Below, piece by piece: positions 1 through 8,763 of a stretch of DNA of 64,000 bases. The first letter of the stretch is position 1; every line of letters starts with the position of its first letter. The notes below the pieces were generated by a model. The model ran no database searches. It saw only the letters and a list, made by a program, of their open reading frames with translations, and was not told the DNA's origin. Location: assembly GCF_001514265.1 (NCBI RefSeq), contig NZ_KQ948989.1, positions 248,001 to 312,000 on the forward strand. The letters are read 5' to 3'. The translations under genes and the position numbers were made by a program. This stretch comes from Streptomyces resistomycificus. GTDB lineage: Bacteria; Actinomycetota; Actinomycetes; Streptomycetales; Streptomycetaceae.

Positions 1-678
1 ACCACCAGGCTCGGCCATGGCGACGCGGGCCACGTCGGCGACCTCAACCCCTCCCGCGCGGGCCTGGAGTACTTCAAGGTCTCCGAGGACTCCAGCAAGC
101 CCGGCTCCTGGATGGCCGACGCACGCACCGGCCAGATCCTGTGGCAGACGGCCTCCGGCTCGGACAACGGCCGCGGCGTCGCCGCCGACGTCCACGCCGG
201 CAGCCCGGGCGCCGAGGCATGGTCGGCCTCCGACACCACCCTGCGCTCGGCGACCGGTGCCTCCCTCGGCCGGGAGCCCTCCAGCATGAACTTCCTCAGC
301 TGGTGGGACGGCGACCCCGTCCGTGAACTCCTCGACGGCACCCGCATCGACAAGTACGGCACCTCCGGCGACACCCGCCTGCTGACCGCTTCCGGCGTCC
401 ACTCCAACAACGGCACCAAGTCCACGCCGTCCCTGGCCGGGGACATCCTCGGCGACTGGCGTGAGGAGGTCGTCTGGCCGACCTCGAACAACACGGCCCT
501 GCGGATCTACTCGACGCCGCACCAGACCAACACCAAGATCACGACGCTCCTCCACGACACGATGTACCGCGCCGCCCTGGCCTGGCAGAACACCGCCTAC
601 AACCAGCCGCCGCACCCGAGCTTCTTCATCGGCAACCAGATGCCCACGGCCCCGCGGCCCACGGTCTACACGCCCTGA
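1..678 (+). CDS. Rhamnogalacturonan lyase (PL11 family), C-terminal part
   Basis: The reading frame is open from the first base, so the 5' end lies outside the window; about 225 C-terminal residues are present. They carry features typical of the end of PL11 rhamnogalacturonan endo/exolyases (YesW/YesX type): the GHGDAGHVGDLNPSR stretch, GDILGDWREEVVWPT, and a terminal MYRAALAWQNTAYNQPPHPSFF. These enzymes cleave the rhamnose-galacturonate backbone of rhamnogalacturonan I by beta-elimination and are normally secreted. The next three genes on the same strand encode a galactanase and two rhamnogalacturonan acetylesterases, which supports a pectin side-chain role. The family call is firm; whether it acts as endo- or exo-lyase cannot be told from this part. 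Confidence 0.9.
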   Translation, partial: TTRLGHGDAGHVGDLNPSRAGLEYFKVSEDSSKPGSWMADARTGQILWQTASGSDNGRGVAADVHAGSPGAEAWSASDTTLRSATGASLGREPSSMNFLSWWDGDPVRELLDGTRIDKYGTSGDTRLLTASGVHSNNGTKSTPSLAGDILGDWREEVVWPTSNNTALRIYSTPHQTNTKITTLLHDTMYRAALAWQNTAYNQPPHPSFFIGNQMPTAPRPTVYTP

Positions 679-881
679 CCTTCCTCCCCCGGCCGCCCGT
701 CCCGACCTCGTGGGTGGCCGGGGGAGGGCCGGTGCGCCGTGAGGCCGGCCGAGGCAGGGAACGGCACCCTCGGCACGCGCACCCCCCACGCCCCTCAACC
801 CACCCCCCACGCCCCCCACGACCCACCGCCCGCCGGCCCGCCGCGACTCATGCGCGGCCGGCGCGCAGGAAGGAACGAACC

Positions 882-1937
882 ATGCACCCCACCGAGGCAT
901 CCGGTTCGGGACGGCTCAGCCGCAGGATCCTGCTCAAGGCCACCACCGCCACCGCCGGGGCGATCGCCACCGCTGCCGCGCTCGCCGAACTCGAGACGCC
1001 GGCCAACGCCGCCGCGGGTTTCGTCAAGGGCGTCGACATCAGCTGGGTGCCGCAGATGGAGGCGCGCGGCTTCTCCTGGAAGAACGCGAGCGGGCAGAAG
1101 CAGGACCTGCTGACCATTCTCAAGGGATACGGCATCACCGCCGTGCGGCTGCGCACGTTCGTCAATCCCTCGACCAGCCCGACCGACGGGCACTGCGGCA
1201 TCAACGAGGTCGCCGCCTTCGCCAAGCGGGTCAAGGCCGCGGGCATGTCGATCATGCTCGACTACATGTTCGGCGACACCTGGAACTCCGTCGGGGTGCA
1301 GAACCCGCCCGCGGCCTGGCGGAACATGAACTACAGCCAGATGCGCACCGCGATGGGCACGTACGTGAACCAGACCATGACGGTCATGAAGAGCAACGAC
1401 GTGCTGCCCACCTGGGTGCAGATCGGCAACGAGATCAACAGCGGGATCTGCCGCCCCGTGGGCAGCGTCTCCAACCCGGCGCAGATGACCGGGCTGCTCA
1501 ACGCGGCGTACACCCAGGTGAAGGCGGTGTCCCCGAACACGACGGTGTGTATCCACCTGGCCCAGCCGCAGAAGTACGACGTGATGACGACGTTCTTCAG
1601 CCGCTACGCCGCCAACGGCGGGAAGTGGGACATGTCGGTGTTCTCCTCCTACGGCAGCGCCGATGTGGCCCCCGGCATCGTGGCGAACATGAAGAAGATC
1701 TCCACGCAGTACGGAAAACCGTTCCTGCAGAGCGAGTTCGGCGGCCGGGTGGACAGGGCCTCCTCCACCCAGGCCGCACTGGTCGCGTACACCAAGGCGC
1801 TGAAGGCGAACGGCGGTCAGGGCATCTTCTACTGGGAACCGGAGTGCATGTCCCCGTTCACGGGCTACGGCATGGGCGCCTGGGACTCCGCCAGTCAGCG
1901 GCCCACCACCATCATGAACGGCTTCACCCAGGCCTGA
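882..1937 (+). CDS. Secreted endo-beta-1,4-galactanase (GH53)
   Basis: 351 residues. The open frame extends upstream, but the ATG at 882 follows an AGGAAGGA ribosome binding site and gives a clean Tat-like signal peptide (RLSRRILLK, then an Ala-rich core ending near ANA at 41-43). The mature part is a GH53 (beta/alpha)8 barrel: GVDISWVPQME near 50-60, the acid/base candidate in GNEIN (E184) and the nucleophile candidate in QSEFG (E285), followed by the WEP motif. GH53 enzymes hydrolyse the beta-1,4-galactan side chains of rhamnogalacturonan I. It is the second gene of the pectin block and has its own leader of about 200 bases, which is very C-rich at 780-830. Confidence 0.93.
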   Translation: MHPTEASGSGRLSRRILLKATTATAGAIATAAALAELETPANAAAGFVKGVDISWVPQMEARGFSWKNASGQKQDLLTILKGYGITAVRLRTFVNPSTSPTDGHCGINEVAAFAKRVKAAGMSIMLDYMFGDTWNSVGVQNPPAAWRNMNYSQMRTAMGTYVNQTMTVMKSNDVLPTWVQIGNEINSGICRPVGSVSNPAQMTGLLNAAYTQVKAVSPNTTVCIHLAQPQKYDVMTTFFSRYAANGGKWDMSVFSSYGSADVAPGIVANMKKISTQYGKPFLQSEFGGRVDRASSTQAALVAYTKALKANGGQGIFYWEPECMSPFTGYGMGAWDSASQRPTTIMNGFTQA

Positions 1938-1988
1938 ACGACGGCCGCGAACCCCAACCCGCTTGTTTCCCTGGTCAAGGACGGAATC

Positions 1989-3080
1989 GTGAGTGTAATG
2001 AGCATGACATTTCGACGTGGTGGCACAGACGGCGCCCGGCTGGGGGCGGCGGGACTCCTGACCCTCGCGGCGCTGGCCGGCACCGGCGCGGCGCACCCCG
2101 CTGCCGCCGCTCCGCAGGCTCTGCCCGCCGGCTGTTCCGGCACCTCGCCGATCACCTGTCGCTACGGCGTCTCGCCGGGCAACTACGACGTGACGGTCTC
2201 CATCGGCGGCGCCTCGGCCGGGCAGACCGAGATGTGGGTCGAGGCCCGGCGACTGATGCTTCCGGCCACGCGAACGGCTGCCGGAGCCGTCGCCACGTAC
2301 TCGTTCACGGTCAACGTGCGCCAACCGGAGGGGCAGCCGACCGGCCAGGGCGGTACCGGCAACCCCGGTCTGGACATCCGGTTCACGGGATCCAGCCCGC
2401 AGGTCTCGGCCGTCTCGGTGAAGCCGGCCACCCAGCCGCTGGTCGCCTACCTGGCCGGTGACTCGACCGTGTGCGACCAGTCTGCCGCCCCGTACACCGG
2501 CTGGGGACAGATGATCACACCCGCGGTCCGTCCCGGGGCCGTCATAGCCAACTATGCGGACTCCGGGGAGAGTTCGGGAAGCTTCCTGAGTAACTCGGCG
2601 CTCCTCCCCGCACTGTTGTCGAAGGTCAAGACGAACGACCCCGTCTTCATCCAGTTCGGCCACAACGACAAGCAGACCAGCGCGTCCGCCTACCGGAACA
2701 ATCTCACCACCATGATCTCGAGGGTGCGTGCCAAGGGCGGCGTCCCGGTCCTGGTGACGCCGCCGGTCCGCCGGCAGTTCAGCGGCAACCGGCTCACGTC
2801 CACGGCACTGCACGTCAACGGTGTCGGCGTGAACCTGCCCGCCGAGATGCGCGCGGTCGGTACGGCGCAGCGGGTGCCGGTGATCGATCTGACCGCCAGG
2901 AGCAAGGCGCTGGTCGAGTCCCTCGGTCCGAGCGCCTCCGCACAGCTCTTCCTCCGCTCCTCCGTCGACGGCGTCACGGACAACACCCACTTCTCGCAGT
3001 ACGGCGCGACACAGATCGGTGGGCTGCTGCTCCAGAGCGTCCGGGAACAGAACCTGCCCCTGGCCGCCCACCTGCGCTGA
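1989..3080 (+). CDS. Rhamnogalacturonan acetylesterase (CE12, SGNH hydrolase) 1
   Basis: 363 residues starting at GTG 1989, which is seven bases after AAGGACGG; a downstream ATG at 1998 is too far from that site. A signal peptide ends near AHPAAAA. Residues from about 40 to 140 look like a beta-sandwich accessory region. The SGNH catalytic domain follows: LAGDSTVCDQ (nucleophile Ser block I), PYTGWGQ (block II Gly), FIQFGHNDK (block III Asn), and NTHFSQYGA near the end with the catalytic Asp/His. CE12 enzymes remove acetyl groups from galacturonate in rhamnogalacturonan I so that lyases such as the upstream PL11 can act. The N-terminal extension separates it from its shorter tandem neighbour. 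Confidence 0.9.
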   Translation: MSVMSMTFRRGGTDGARLGAAGLLTLAALAGTGAAHPAAAAPQALPAGCSGTSPITCRYGVSPGNYDVTVSIGGASAGQTEMWVEARRLMLPATRTAAGAVATYSFTVNVRQPEGQPTGQGGTGNPGLDIRFTGSSPQVSAVSVKPATQPLVAYLAGDSTVCDQSAAPYTGWGQMITPAVRPGAVIANYADSGESSGSFLSNSALLPALLSKVKTNDPVFIQFGHNDKQTSASAYRNNLTTMISRVRAKGGVPVLVTPPVRRQFSGNRLTSTALHVNGVGVNLPAEMRAVGTAQRVPVIDLTARSKALVESLGPSASAQLFLRSSVDGVTDNTHFSQYGATQIGGLLLQSVREQNLPLAAHLR

Positions 3081-3116
3081 CCGACGTGCGAAGGCGCACG
3101 CCTCGGAAAGGAACCC

Positions 3117-3980
3117 ATGAAGAACCTTCGGATACTCGTCACCACCGCACTGGTGATCGCCATGTCGGGTCTCGGCGTTCGCACCGCCTCGGCGGCCGAC
3201 AGCACCGCGGCGGACTGCACCGATGCCTCCAGCGCCCCGGCCGTACGAGCCGAGGCCCAGCCGGTCACCGTGTGGCTGGCCGGTGACTCCACCATGGCCA
3301 ACCCGAGCGCCGGCCGCCCTTGTCCCAACGGGTGGGGCAGCCAGTTCGGTGCCCTGTTCAACAGCGACGTGACCGTCAGGAACCAGGCCGTGGGAGGCCG
3401 CAGCATCCAGACCTGGCTGTACGAGGGGAACGTGAGCGGCACCAAGGGCTCCGACGGCGAGTGCCGCCTCACGTCCAGCACGTACTCGTCACGCTGGCAG
3501 GCCATGCTGAACGCGAGCACCGGGATGAAGGCCGGCGACTACCTGTTCATCCAGTTCGGCATCAACGACTCCTCCTCGACCTGCCCCCGGCATGTCGGTC
3601 CGGCCCGCTACCAGCAGTTGATGACCGCGATGGCGCAGGCCGCCCTCGCCCGGGGCGCGCACCCGGTGCTGCTCACCCCGGTGGCGGCCATCACCTGTTC
3701 CGGCAGTACGGCGACCAAGAACCGCGGCTTCGTCAACCAGACCTTCGCCGCCGGAACCGCCACCCGAGCGCCGGTCGTCGACCTGCAGACGCTGAGCGTC
3801 TCGCTCTACAACAGCCTGCGCTTCTGTCCCAACAACGGCGACTACGGATCGGGTCCGGTAGGCGCGTTCTTCTGCAACGACCACACCCACTTCGAAACCC
3901 ACGGTGCCCAGCAGATCGCCAGGCTCGTCGCCGGAGACGTGCGGCGGCAGAAACTCCCGCTCGCCGCGTATCTCAAGTAG
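3117..3980 (+). CDS. Rhamnogalacturonan acetylesterase (CE12, SGNH hydrolase) 2
   Basis: 287 residues; the ATG follows GGAAAGGAACCC. A signal peptide ends at TASAAD. It has the SGNH blocks: WLAGDSTMANPS (Ser), GWGSQF (Gly), VGGRSIQTW, FIQFGINDSS (Asn), and DHTHFETHGA (Asp/His). It begins 36 bases after the previous CE12 gene and shares its catalytic layout but lacks the N-terminal beta-sandwich. The two are diverged paralogues and may deacetylate different positions (O-2 versus O-3) or different chain contexts. It is the last gene of the rightward pectin block before a bidirectional hairpin. Confidence 0.9.
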   Translation: MKNLRILVTTALVIAMSGLGVRTASAADSTAADCTDASSAPAVRAEAQPVTVWLAGDSTMANPSAGRPCPNGWGSQFGALFNSDVTVRNQAVGGRSIQTWLYEGNVSGTKGSDGECRLTSSTYSSRWQAMLNASTGMKAGDYLFIQFGINDSSSTCPRHVGPARYQQLMTAMAQAALARGAHPVLLTPVAAITCSGSTATKNRGFVNQTFAAGTATRAPVVDLQTLSVSLYNSLRFCPNNGDYGSGPVGAFFCNDHTHFETHGAQQIARLVAGDVRRQKLPLAAYLK

Positions 3981-4080
3981 CGGCGTCGCGGCTGACTCCC
4001 CGGTTCGCGACGGGTCACTCCACCCCTATGACGTTTGCCGCAGGCGAGTTCGCCGCGTCGGCGGCGAGCAACCCCCGCCG

Positions 4081-4110
4081 AGGGCGGGGCCCCCGCGGGG
4101 ACCCCGCCCT
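4081..4110. terminator. Bidirectional hairpin between convergent genes
   Basis: AGGGCGGGG at 4081-4089 pairs with CCCCGCCCT at 4102-4110, and the interior CCCCGCGGGG is itself a palindrome, so nearly the whole 30 bases fold on themselves. It sits between the convergent 3' ends of the second CE12 gene and the GH31 gene, where a shared terminator is expected. There is no T-run, as is usual in Streptomyces. Confidence 0.75.
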
Positions 4111-4121
4111 GACTGTCGGGT

Positions 4122-6404
4122 TCAGGCCGGGTACGGCAGGTCGGCCTCCGTGGTGCCGGCGGGCCGGGTGTGCACGGTCGCGTCCGGGCCGCCGATCCGC
4201 AGCTGCCACGGGTGTGCGCTGTCGGTGGTCACGTGCAGACGGCCGCCCCGGCGGCGCAGGTGGAAGCGGGCCGTCTCACCGGGGCCGTCGGTACGGGGGA
4301 TCACCACGGTGCGCTCTGCGCCGTCGGCGAAGGCGTGCACCCGCAGTTCGACGCCGTCCGCCCAGGCGGAGACCGGGCGCTGGTCGTCGGCGGCCAGCGG
4401 GATGACCGAGTCCGGGCGGGCCAGCAGCGGCAGGGTGTGGAAGCCGTGCTGCTCACGGACCCAGCGCGGACCGGCGACCTGGGCACCCGTCAGCACATTG
4501 GTCCAGGTGCCCTCCGGGACGTAGTACTCGACTGTGCCGTCGTCGGTGAAGACCGGGGCGACGAGCAGGTCGTCGCCGAGCATGTACTGCCGGTCGAGGG
4601 TCGCGGCGGCCGGGTCGTCGGGGAACTCCAGCACCATGGCGCGCATCACCGGGACACCGGTGGCGTGCGCCTGCTGCGCGGCGCGCTGGAGGTACGGGGC
4701 GAGGCGGTGCTTGAGCAGGGTGAACTCGCGGGTGACGTCGACTGCCTCCTCGCCGTAGTCCCACGGCACGCGGTACGACTTGCTGCCGTGCAGGCGGCTG
4801 TGCGAGGAGAGCAGCCCGAACTGCACCCAGCGCTTGAACACGGCCGGGGTCGGGGTGCCCTCGAAGCCGCCGATGTCATGGCTCCAGAACCCGAAGCCGG
4901 ACAGGCCGAGGGAGAGGCCGCCGCGCAGCGACTCGGCCATGGCGTTGAAGTGGGACTCGCAGTCGCCGCCCCAGTGGACCGGGTACTGCTGGCCGCCCGC
5001 CGTGGCGGAGCGGGCGAACAGCAGCGCCTCTCCCTCGCCTCGCTCGGCCTGCAGCAGTTCGAAGACGGCCTGGTTGAAGAGGTGGGTGTAGTAGTTGTGC
5101 ATCCGCTCGGGGTCGGAGCCGTCGTGCCAGACGACGTCGGTGGGGATGCGCTCGCCGAAGTCGGTCTTGAAGCAGTCCACGCCCTGGTCGAGCAGCGTCT
5201 TCAGTTTGCCTGTGTACCAGTCGCGCGCAGCGGGGTTGGTGAAGTCCACCAGGGCCATGCCGGGCTGCCACAGGTCCCACTGCCACACGCTGCCGTCCGG
5301 GCGCCGCACCAGGTGCCCCTCGCGCATGCCCTCCTCGAACAGCGCCGACTTCTGCGCGATGTACGGGTTGATCCAGGCGGAGATCCGCAGCCCCTGTTGC
5401 CTGAGCCTGCCCAGCATGCCGGCCGGGTCGGGGAAGGTGTCGGAGTCCCAGGCGAAGTCGCACCACTGGTAGCCGCGCATCCAGAAGCAGTCGAAGTGGA
5501 ACACGCTCAGCGGGATGCCGCGCTCGGCCATGCCGTCGACGAAGCGGTTGACGGTGGCCTCGTCGTAGTCGGTGGTGAAGGAGGTGGTCAGCCACAGGCC
5601 GAGCGCCCAGGCCGGGGGCAGGGCGGGGCGGCCGGTGAGCGAGGTGTAGCGCTGAAGGATCTCCTTCGGGGTCGGGCCGTGGACGACGAAGAACTCCAGC
5701 GACTGGTCCTCGACGCTGAACTGGACCTGGCCTACCGACTCGGAGCCCACCTCGTAGCTGACCTTGCCCGGGTGGTTGACGAAGACGCCGTAGCCGCGGT
5801 TGGTCAGGTGGAAGGGGATGTTCTTGTACGCCTGCTCGCTGCTGGTGCCGCCGTCAGCCTGCCAGATGTCGACCACCTGCCCGTTCTTGACGAACGGGGT
5901 GAACCGTTCCCCCAGCCCGTACACCGACTCTCCTACGCCCAGGGAGAGTTGCCCGAGCATGAAGTGCCGGCCGTCGGCGTCGGTGACGAAGCCGGTGCCG
6001 CGTTCGCCCACGGAGGTCAGCACCCGCCCGCCGGCGGTGAACTCCAGGTGCCACGGCTGTGAGGTGTCCACCCGCAGCGACAGCTCACCGGCGGTGAGCT
6101 CGACCACCGCGCCGTCCCGGCACACCTTTCCCACATCCGGTTGCGCGCCGGACAGCGCGAACTCCGGCCCCCGCCGCGCCGAACCGGCGTGATGGGTGGC
6201 ACGTACCCCGATCACGCCCTCGGCCGGCGACCAGCACTCGACCGTCAGCAGCGCGCTGTTGAGTACGCCGCCGCGGCTGCGCACGTGCTTCACCGGCGCG
6301 TACAGGGTCATCCGGTGCTCGTCGGCCCGGACGTCCGCGACCTCGGTGGCGTAGCGCGCGGTGACGCCCGGACGCATCAGCCAGTAGCCGTCGGTGAACT
6401 TCAT
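4122..6404 (-). CDS. yicI: Alpha-xylosidase (GH31, YicI type)
   Basis: 760 residues, close to the 772 of E. coli YicI. It starts with MKFTDGYWLMRPG, the usual YicI N-terminus, and has the N-terminal beta-sandwich, the (beta/alpha)8 barrel and C-terminal beta domains. The nucleophile sits in CFKTDFGERIP (D415; E. coli YicI uses D416), with WGGDCESHFN carrying the acid/base Asp. There is no signal peptide, so it is cytoplasmic. YicI enzymes release alpha-linked xylose from xyloglucan oligosaccharides such as isoprimeverose. The ATG overlaps the stop of the GH1 gene (ATGA at 6401-6404), which places both in one operon: xylose is removed first and the beta-glucan backbone is then hydrolysed by GH1. 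Confidence 0.95.
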   Translation of the reverse strand: MKFTDGYWLMRPGVTARYATEVADVRADEHRMTLYAPVKHVRSRGGVLNSALLTVECWSPAEGVIGVRATHHAGSARRGPEFALSGAQPDVGKVCRDGAVVELTAGELSLRVDTSQPWHLEFTAGGRVLTSVGERGTGFVTDADGRHFMLGQLSLGVGESVYGLGERFTPFVKNGQVVDIWQADGGTSSEQAYKNIPFHLTNRGYGVFVNHPGKVSYEVGSESVGQVQFSVEDQSLEFFVVHGPTPKEILQRYTSLTGRPALPPAWALGLWLTTSFTTDYDEATVNRFVDGMAERGIPLSVFHFDCFWMRGYQWCDFAWDSDTFPDPAGMLGRLRQQGLRISAWINPYIAQKSALFEEGMREGHLVRRPDGSVWQWDLWQPGMALVDFTNPAARDWYTGKLKTLLDQGVDCFKTDFGERIPTDVVWHDGSDPERMHNYYTHLFNQAVFELLQAERGEGEALLFARSATAGGQQYPVHWGGDCESHFNAMAESLRGGLSLGLSGFGFWSHDIGGFEGTPTPAVFKRWVQFGLLSSHSRLHGSKSYRVPWDYGEEAVDVTREFTLLKHRLAPYLQRAAQQAHATGVPVMRAMVLEFPDDPAAATLDRQYMLGDDLLVAPVFTDDGTVEYYVPEGTWTNVLTGAQVAGPRWVREQHGFHTLPLLARPDSVIPLAADDQRPVSAWADGVELRVHAFADGAERTVVIPRTDGPGETARFHLRRRGGRLHVTTDSAHPWQLRIGGPDATVHTRPAGTTEADLPYPA

Positions 6405-7843
6405 GGGGTGGTTTCCTCCGTCCGCGCGCGGTGCGCGGTGATCAGGCCCCGGTACCAGTGGTAGCTGTCCTTGGGCGTTCGGGTCAGCGTGTCGTAGTCG
6501 ACGTGGACGAGGCCGAAGCGCTGGTCATAGCCGCGCGCCCACTCGAAGTTGTCCAGCAGCGACCAGGCGTAGTAGCCGCGTACGTCCACCCCGGCGGCGA
6601 CAGCGGCGGCGACGGCGGCGAGATGGTCCGCGAGGTAGTCGATCCGCGCGGTGTCGTGGATCCGGCCGTCGGGGCCGACGGTGTCGGTCTCGGCGGAGCC
6701 GTTCTCGGTGATCCAGATGGGTGGAAGCCGCGGGTGGCGGGCGTGGAGTCCGCAGAGCAGCTCGGTGAACGCCTCCGGGACGACGGGCCAGCCCATGGTG
6801 GTGTGCCGGGTCCCGTACGGATCCAGCTCGGTGACGCCGATGTCAACGGCGGTGCGCAGTCGGGGGTCGGCGGCGCGGTGGGGCGCGGCGGCGACCGTCA
6901 CGGGGCGGTAGAAGTTGACGCCGAGGAAGTCCAGCGGGGCGCCGATCAGTTCCAGGTCACCGGGCAACCGCCAGGGACCGTCGGCGAGGCCGGCCCAGGT
7001 CTCGTCCTCGTGCGCGGGATAGCGCCCGGCGAGCAGCGGCTCGGTCCAGACCTCGTTGTGGAGGACCTCGGCCCGGCGCAGGGCTGCTTGGTCCTCGGGG
7101 TGGGCGGAGGCGGCGTGGATGCGGTCGAGGTTGAGGGTGATTCCGATCTCGCGGGCGCCCGCGGCGCGCAGCGCACGTACCGCGAGCCCGTGGGCGACCA
7201 GCAGGTGGTGGGCTGCGGCCAGCGCGCCGCGGCCCTCTTCGGCGCCGGGTGCGTGCCGCCCCTCGGCGTAGCCGACGAAGGCGGAGCAGTACGGCTCGTT
7301 GAGGGTGATCCAGCGCTCCACCCGGTCCCCGTAGCGTTCGGCCGCGAGGGCCGCGTACTGCGCGAACGCCTCGGCGGTCTCCCTCACGCGCCAGCCACCG
7401 CCCGCGGCGGAGCCGCTGCCGGACAAAGTCTCCAGGGACTGCGGCAGGTCCCAGTGGTAGAGCGTGACGGTGGGTGCGACACCTGCGGCCAGCAAGTCGT
7501 CGATCAGCCGGTCGTAGAAGTCCAGGCCCTTGGCGTTGACCGGCCCGGTGCCCTGGGGCAGCAGGCGGGGCCAGGCGATCGAGAACCGGTAGTCGTCGAC
7601 GCCGAGCCGGCGCAGCAGGGCGATGTCCTCGCGGTAGCGGTGGTAGTGGTCGCAGGCGGTGTCACCGGTGGCGCCGCCGAGGGTGCGGCCGGGGGTGTGG
7701 CTGAAGGTGTCCCAGATGGACGGACCGCGGCCGTCCAGGTCATGGGCGCCCTCGATCTGGTAGGCGGCGGTCGCGGCTCCGAAGCGGAACCCGGCGGGCA
7801 GTTCGGGGAACGGGCGCACGGTGGGCCCGGATGCGTGGGACAC
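6401..7843 (-). CDS. Beta-glucosidase (GH1)
   Basis: 480 residues from a GTG at 7843, preceded by GGAG about eleven bases upstream; the open frame continues further but its extra part does not match GH1. The N-terminus LPAGFRFGAATAAYQIEGA is the classic GH1 opening. TLNEP carries the acid/base Glu (near 170) and ITENG the nucleophile (near 375). It has no signal peptide, so it acts on imported cellobiose or xyloglucan oligosaccharides. It is translationally coupled to the GH31 alpha-xylosidase. A LacI-type palindrome at 8358 and a GH3 remnant lie upstream, so the present operon may be driven from that promoter. Confidence 0.93.
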   Translation of the reverse strand: MSHASGPTVRPFPELPAGFRFGAATAAYQIEGAHDLDGRGPSIWDTFSHTPGRTLGGATGDTACDHYHRYREDIALLRRLGVDDYRFSIAWPRLLPQGTGPVNAKGLDFYDRLIDDLLAAGVAPTVTLYHWDLPQSLETLSGSGSAAGGGWRVRETAEAFAQYAALAAERYGDRVERWITLNEPYCSAFVGYAEGRHAPGAEEGRGALAAAHHLLVAHGLAVRALRAAGAREIGITLNLDRIHAASAHPEDQAALRRAEVLHNEVWTEPLLAGRYPAHEDETWAGLADGPWRLPGDLELIGAPLDFLGVNFYRPVTVAAAPHRAADPRLRTAVDIGVTELDPYGTRHTTMGWPVVPEAFTELLCGLHARHPRLPPIWITENGSAETDTVGPDGRIHDTARIDYLADHLAAVAAAVAAGVDVRGYYAWSLLDNFEWARGYDQRFGLVHVDYDTLTRTPKDSYHWYRGLITAHRARTEETTP

Positions 7844-8171
7844 GGTGATCAGAGCTCCGGTGCCAGGCCGCGCCGGTGCGGGCAGGCCGGTCGGGTGGGC
7901 GGGTTGGAGCCGCGGCCGCGGCCACGGCCGTGGATGACGGCGTAGGCCGTGGGCGGCGGGTATCCAGGGTTCGTCGGGCCGACGCTGAACGGCGCCGGAG
8001 CGGTGGCCCGTTGGGCGGAGTGGACACCTTCGGGGCAGTCGGAGGTGGCGAAGGCGGAGGTCGCCGCCACGCGGTGGTGGCTGCGCCGCTGCGGGTACTT
8101 GGTGATCTTCGAGTGGTGGGCCTTGCGGCCTAGGCCCCCGCGGTAGACCGTGCGCGGCCCCGCAGCGCCGT
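7844..8171. other. Degenerate stretch of unknown origin upstream of GH1
   Basis: No recognisable gene. Both strands stay open over much of it. On the - strand a frame continuous with the GH3 remnant reads peptides such as HHSKITKYPQRRSHH that belong to no family I know; on the + strand a 65-codon frame from 7949 reads MGGGYPGFVGPTLNG and ends WWALRPRPPR. Neither has a convincing ribosome binding site. It interrupts the GH3 fragment, so it may be the scar of a deletion or insertion. The function, if any, is unknown. Confidence 0.5.
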
Positions 8172-8310
8172 GCGGCGCGTACGGGTGAGGCAGAGCGATC
8201 CGCTCTTCGAGCGTGAGCCGTCGCGGCAGGTCGTCGACGCGCCGGTCCCGCAGGAGCGCGGGATCGCGGAATCGCCGCGGACCGACGGCGGGTAGGGGAA
8301 CAGAACCCAC
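8172..8310 (-). pseudogene. N-terminal remnant of a GH3 beta-glucosidase/xylosidase
   Basis: From a GTG at 8310 the - strand reads about 46 residues resembling the start of GH3 enzymes: RFRDPALLRDRRVDDLPRRL followed by TLEERIALPHPYAP. This corresponds to the usual (Y/F)RDP...(R)VDDLL.R(M/L)TLEEK block. After that the sequence becomes unrelated. GAGGTGG lies about eight bases before the GTG, and a LacI-type palindrome lies about 50 bases further up, so the promoter and start region survive while the body (usually more than 700 residues) is gone. The start may still be translated as a short leader of the GH1-GH31 operon. Confidence 0.6.
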
Positions 8311-8357
8311 GGGAGGGCCACCTCAACGAGCGGGAGAGTCATCGGTTGGACGATTGG

Positions 8358-8370
8358 TGAAGCGCTTCGA
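8358..8370. promoter_or_regulatory. LacI-type operator palindrome 1 (GAAGCGCTTC)
   Basis: TGAAGCGCTTCGA contains the perfect 10-base palindrome GAAGCGCTTC (8359-8368), with the central CG step typical of LacI-family operators. It lies about 50 bases upstream of the GH3 remnant's start, reading leftward into GH1-GH31. A second copy is 120 bases away. No LacI-family gene is in the window. Confidence 0.75.
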
Positions 8371-8477
8371 CGCTGTCATCGCCTGAGATGCGCTGTCAAT
8401 GCCTGGGAAGAAAGAGGGCTCCATTGCCTGCGGTCCCTTGTTTCGCCAGAAAATCCTCATAACCTTGCGTCATCAGG

Positions 8478-8491
8478 TGAAGCGCTTCGAC
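8478..8491. promoter_or_regulatory. LacI-type operator palindrome 2 (GAAGCGCTTC)
   Basis: Second copy of GAAGCGCTTC (8479-8488) in the context GGTGAAGCGCTTCGACG, identical over 15 bases to the copy at 8357. The two centres are 120 bases apart, compatible with cooperative or looped repressor binding between the GH43 3' end and the GH1-GH31 operon. Confidence 0.72.
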
Positions 8492-8763
8492 GACCCACAG
8501 AGAGGGCTGCTGCCATGACACCGAGCGGCGCGCGCGGCCGGCGAAGTGAGGCGGCGCGCAGAGACGCCCCGGCGCCTAGTCGCCCGGGAGGTGGGCAACC
8601 AGGGCGCCGGGAGACGGTCGGTTTCGGTCGGTGTACGAGGGCTCCGGTCCGTGGTCGGGCAGCGACCAGGCGCCAACGCCGCCACACCTGCCGCCGCAGG
8701 CCCATGGGGTGATGTGGCGGAGCGTCCTGTCCCTGTCAGCGGGAGGCACAGGAGGGGCCTGCC
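8492..8763. other. Intergenic stretch downstream of GH43
   Basis: No gene is supported here. A 65-codon + strand frame opens at 8515 but its Arg/Ala/Gly composition is that of a frame shadow in G+C-rich DNA, and it has no family features. The stretch holds the 3' flank of the GH43 gene and the DNA between it and operator 2. Confidence 0.6.

Noticed and set aside
795..3071. A 758-codon - strand frame opposite GH53 and CE12
   Set aside because: Same reason: it mirrors real genes on the + strand with clear catalytic motifs and signal peptides.
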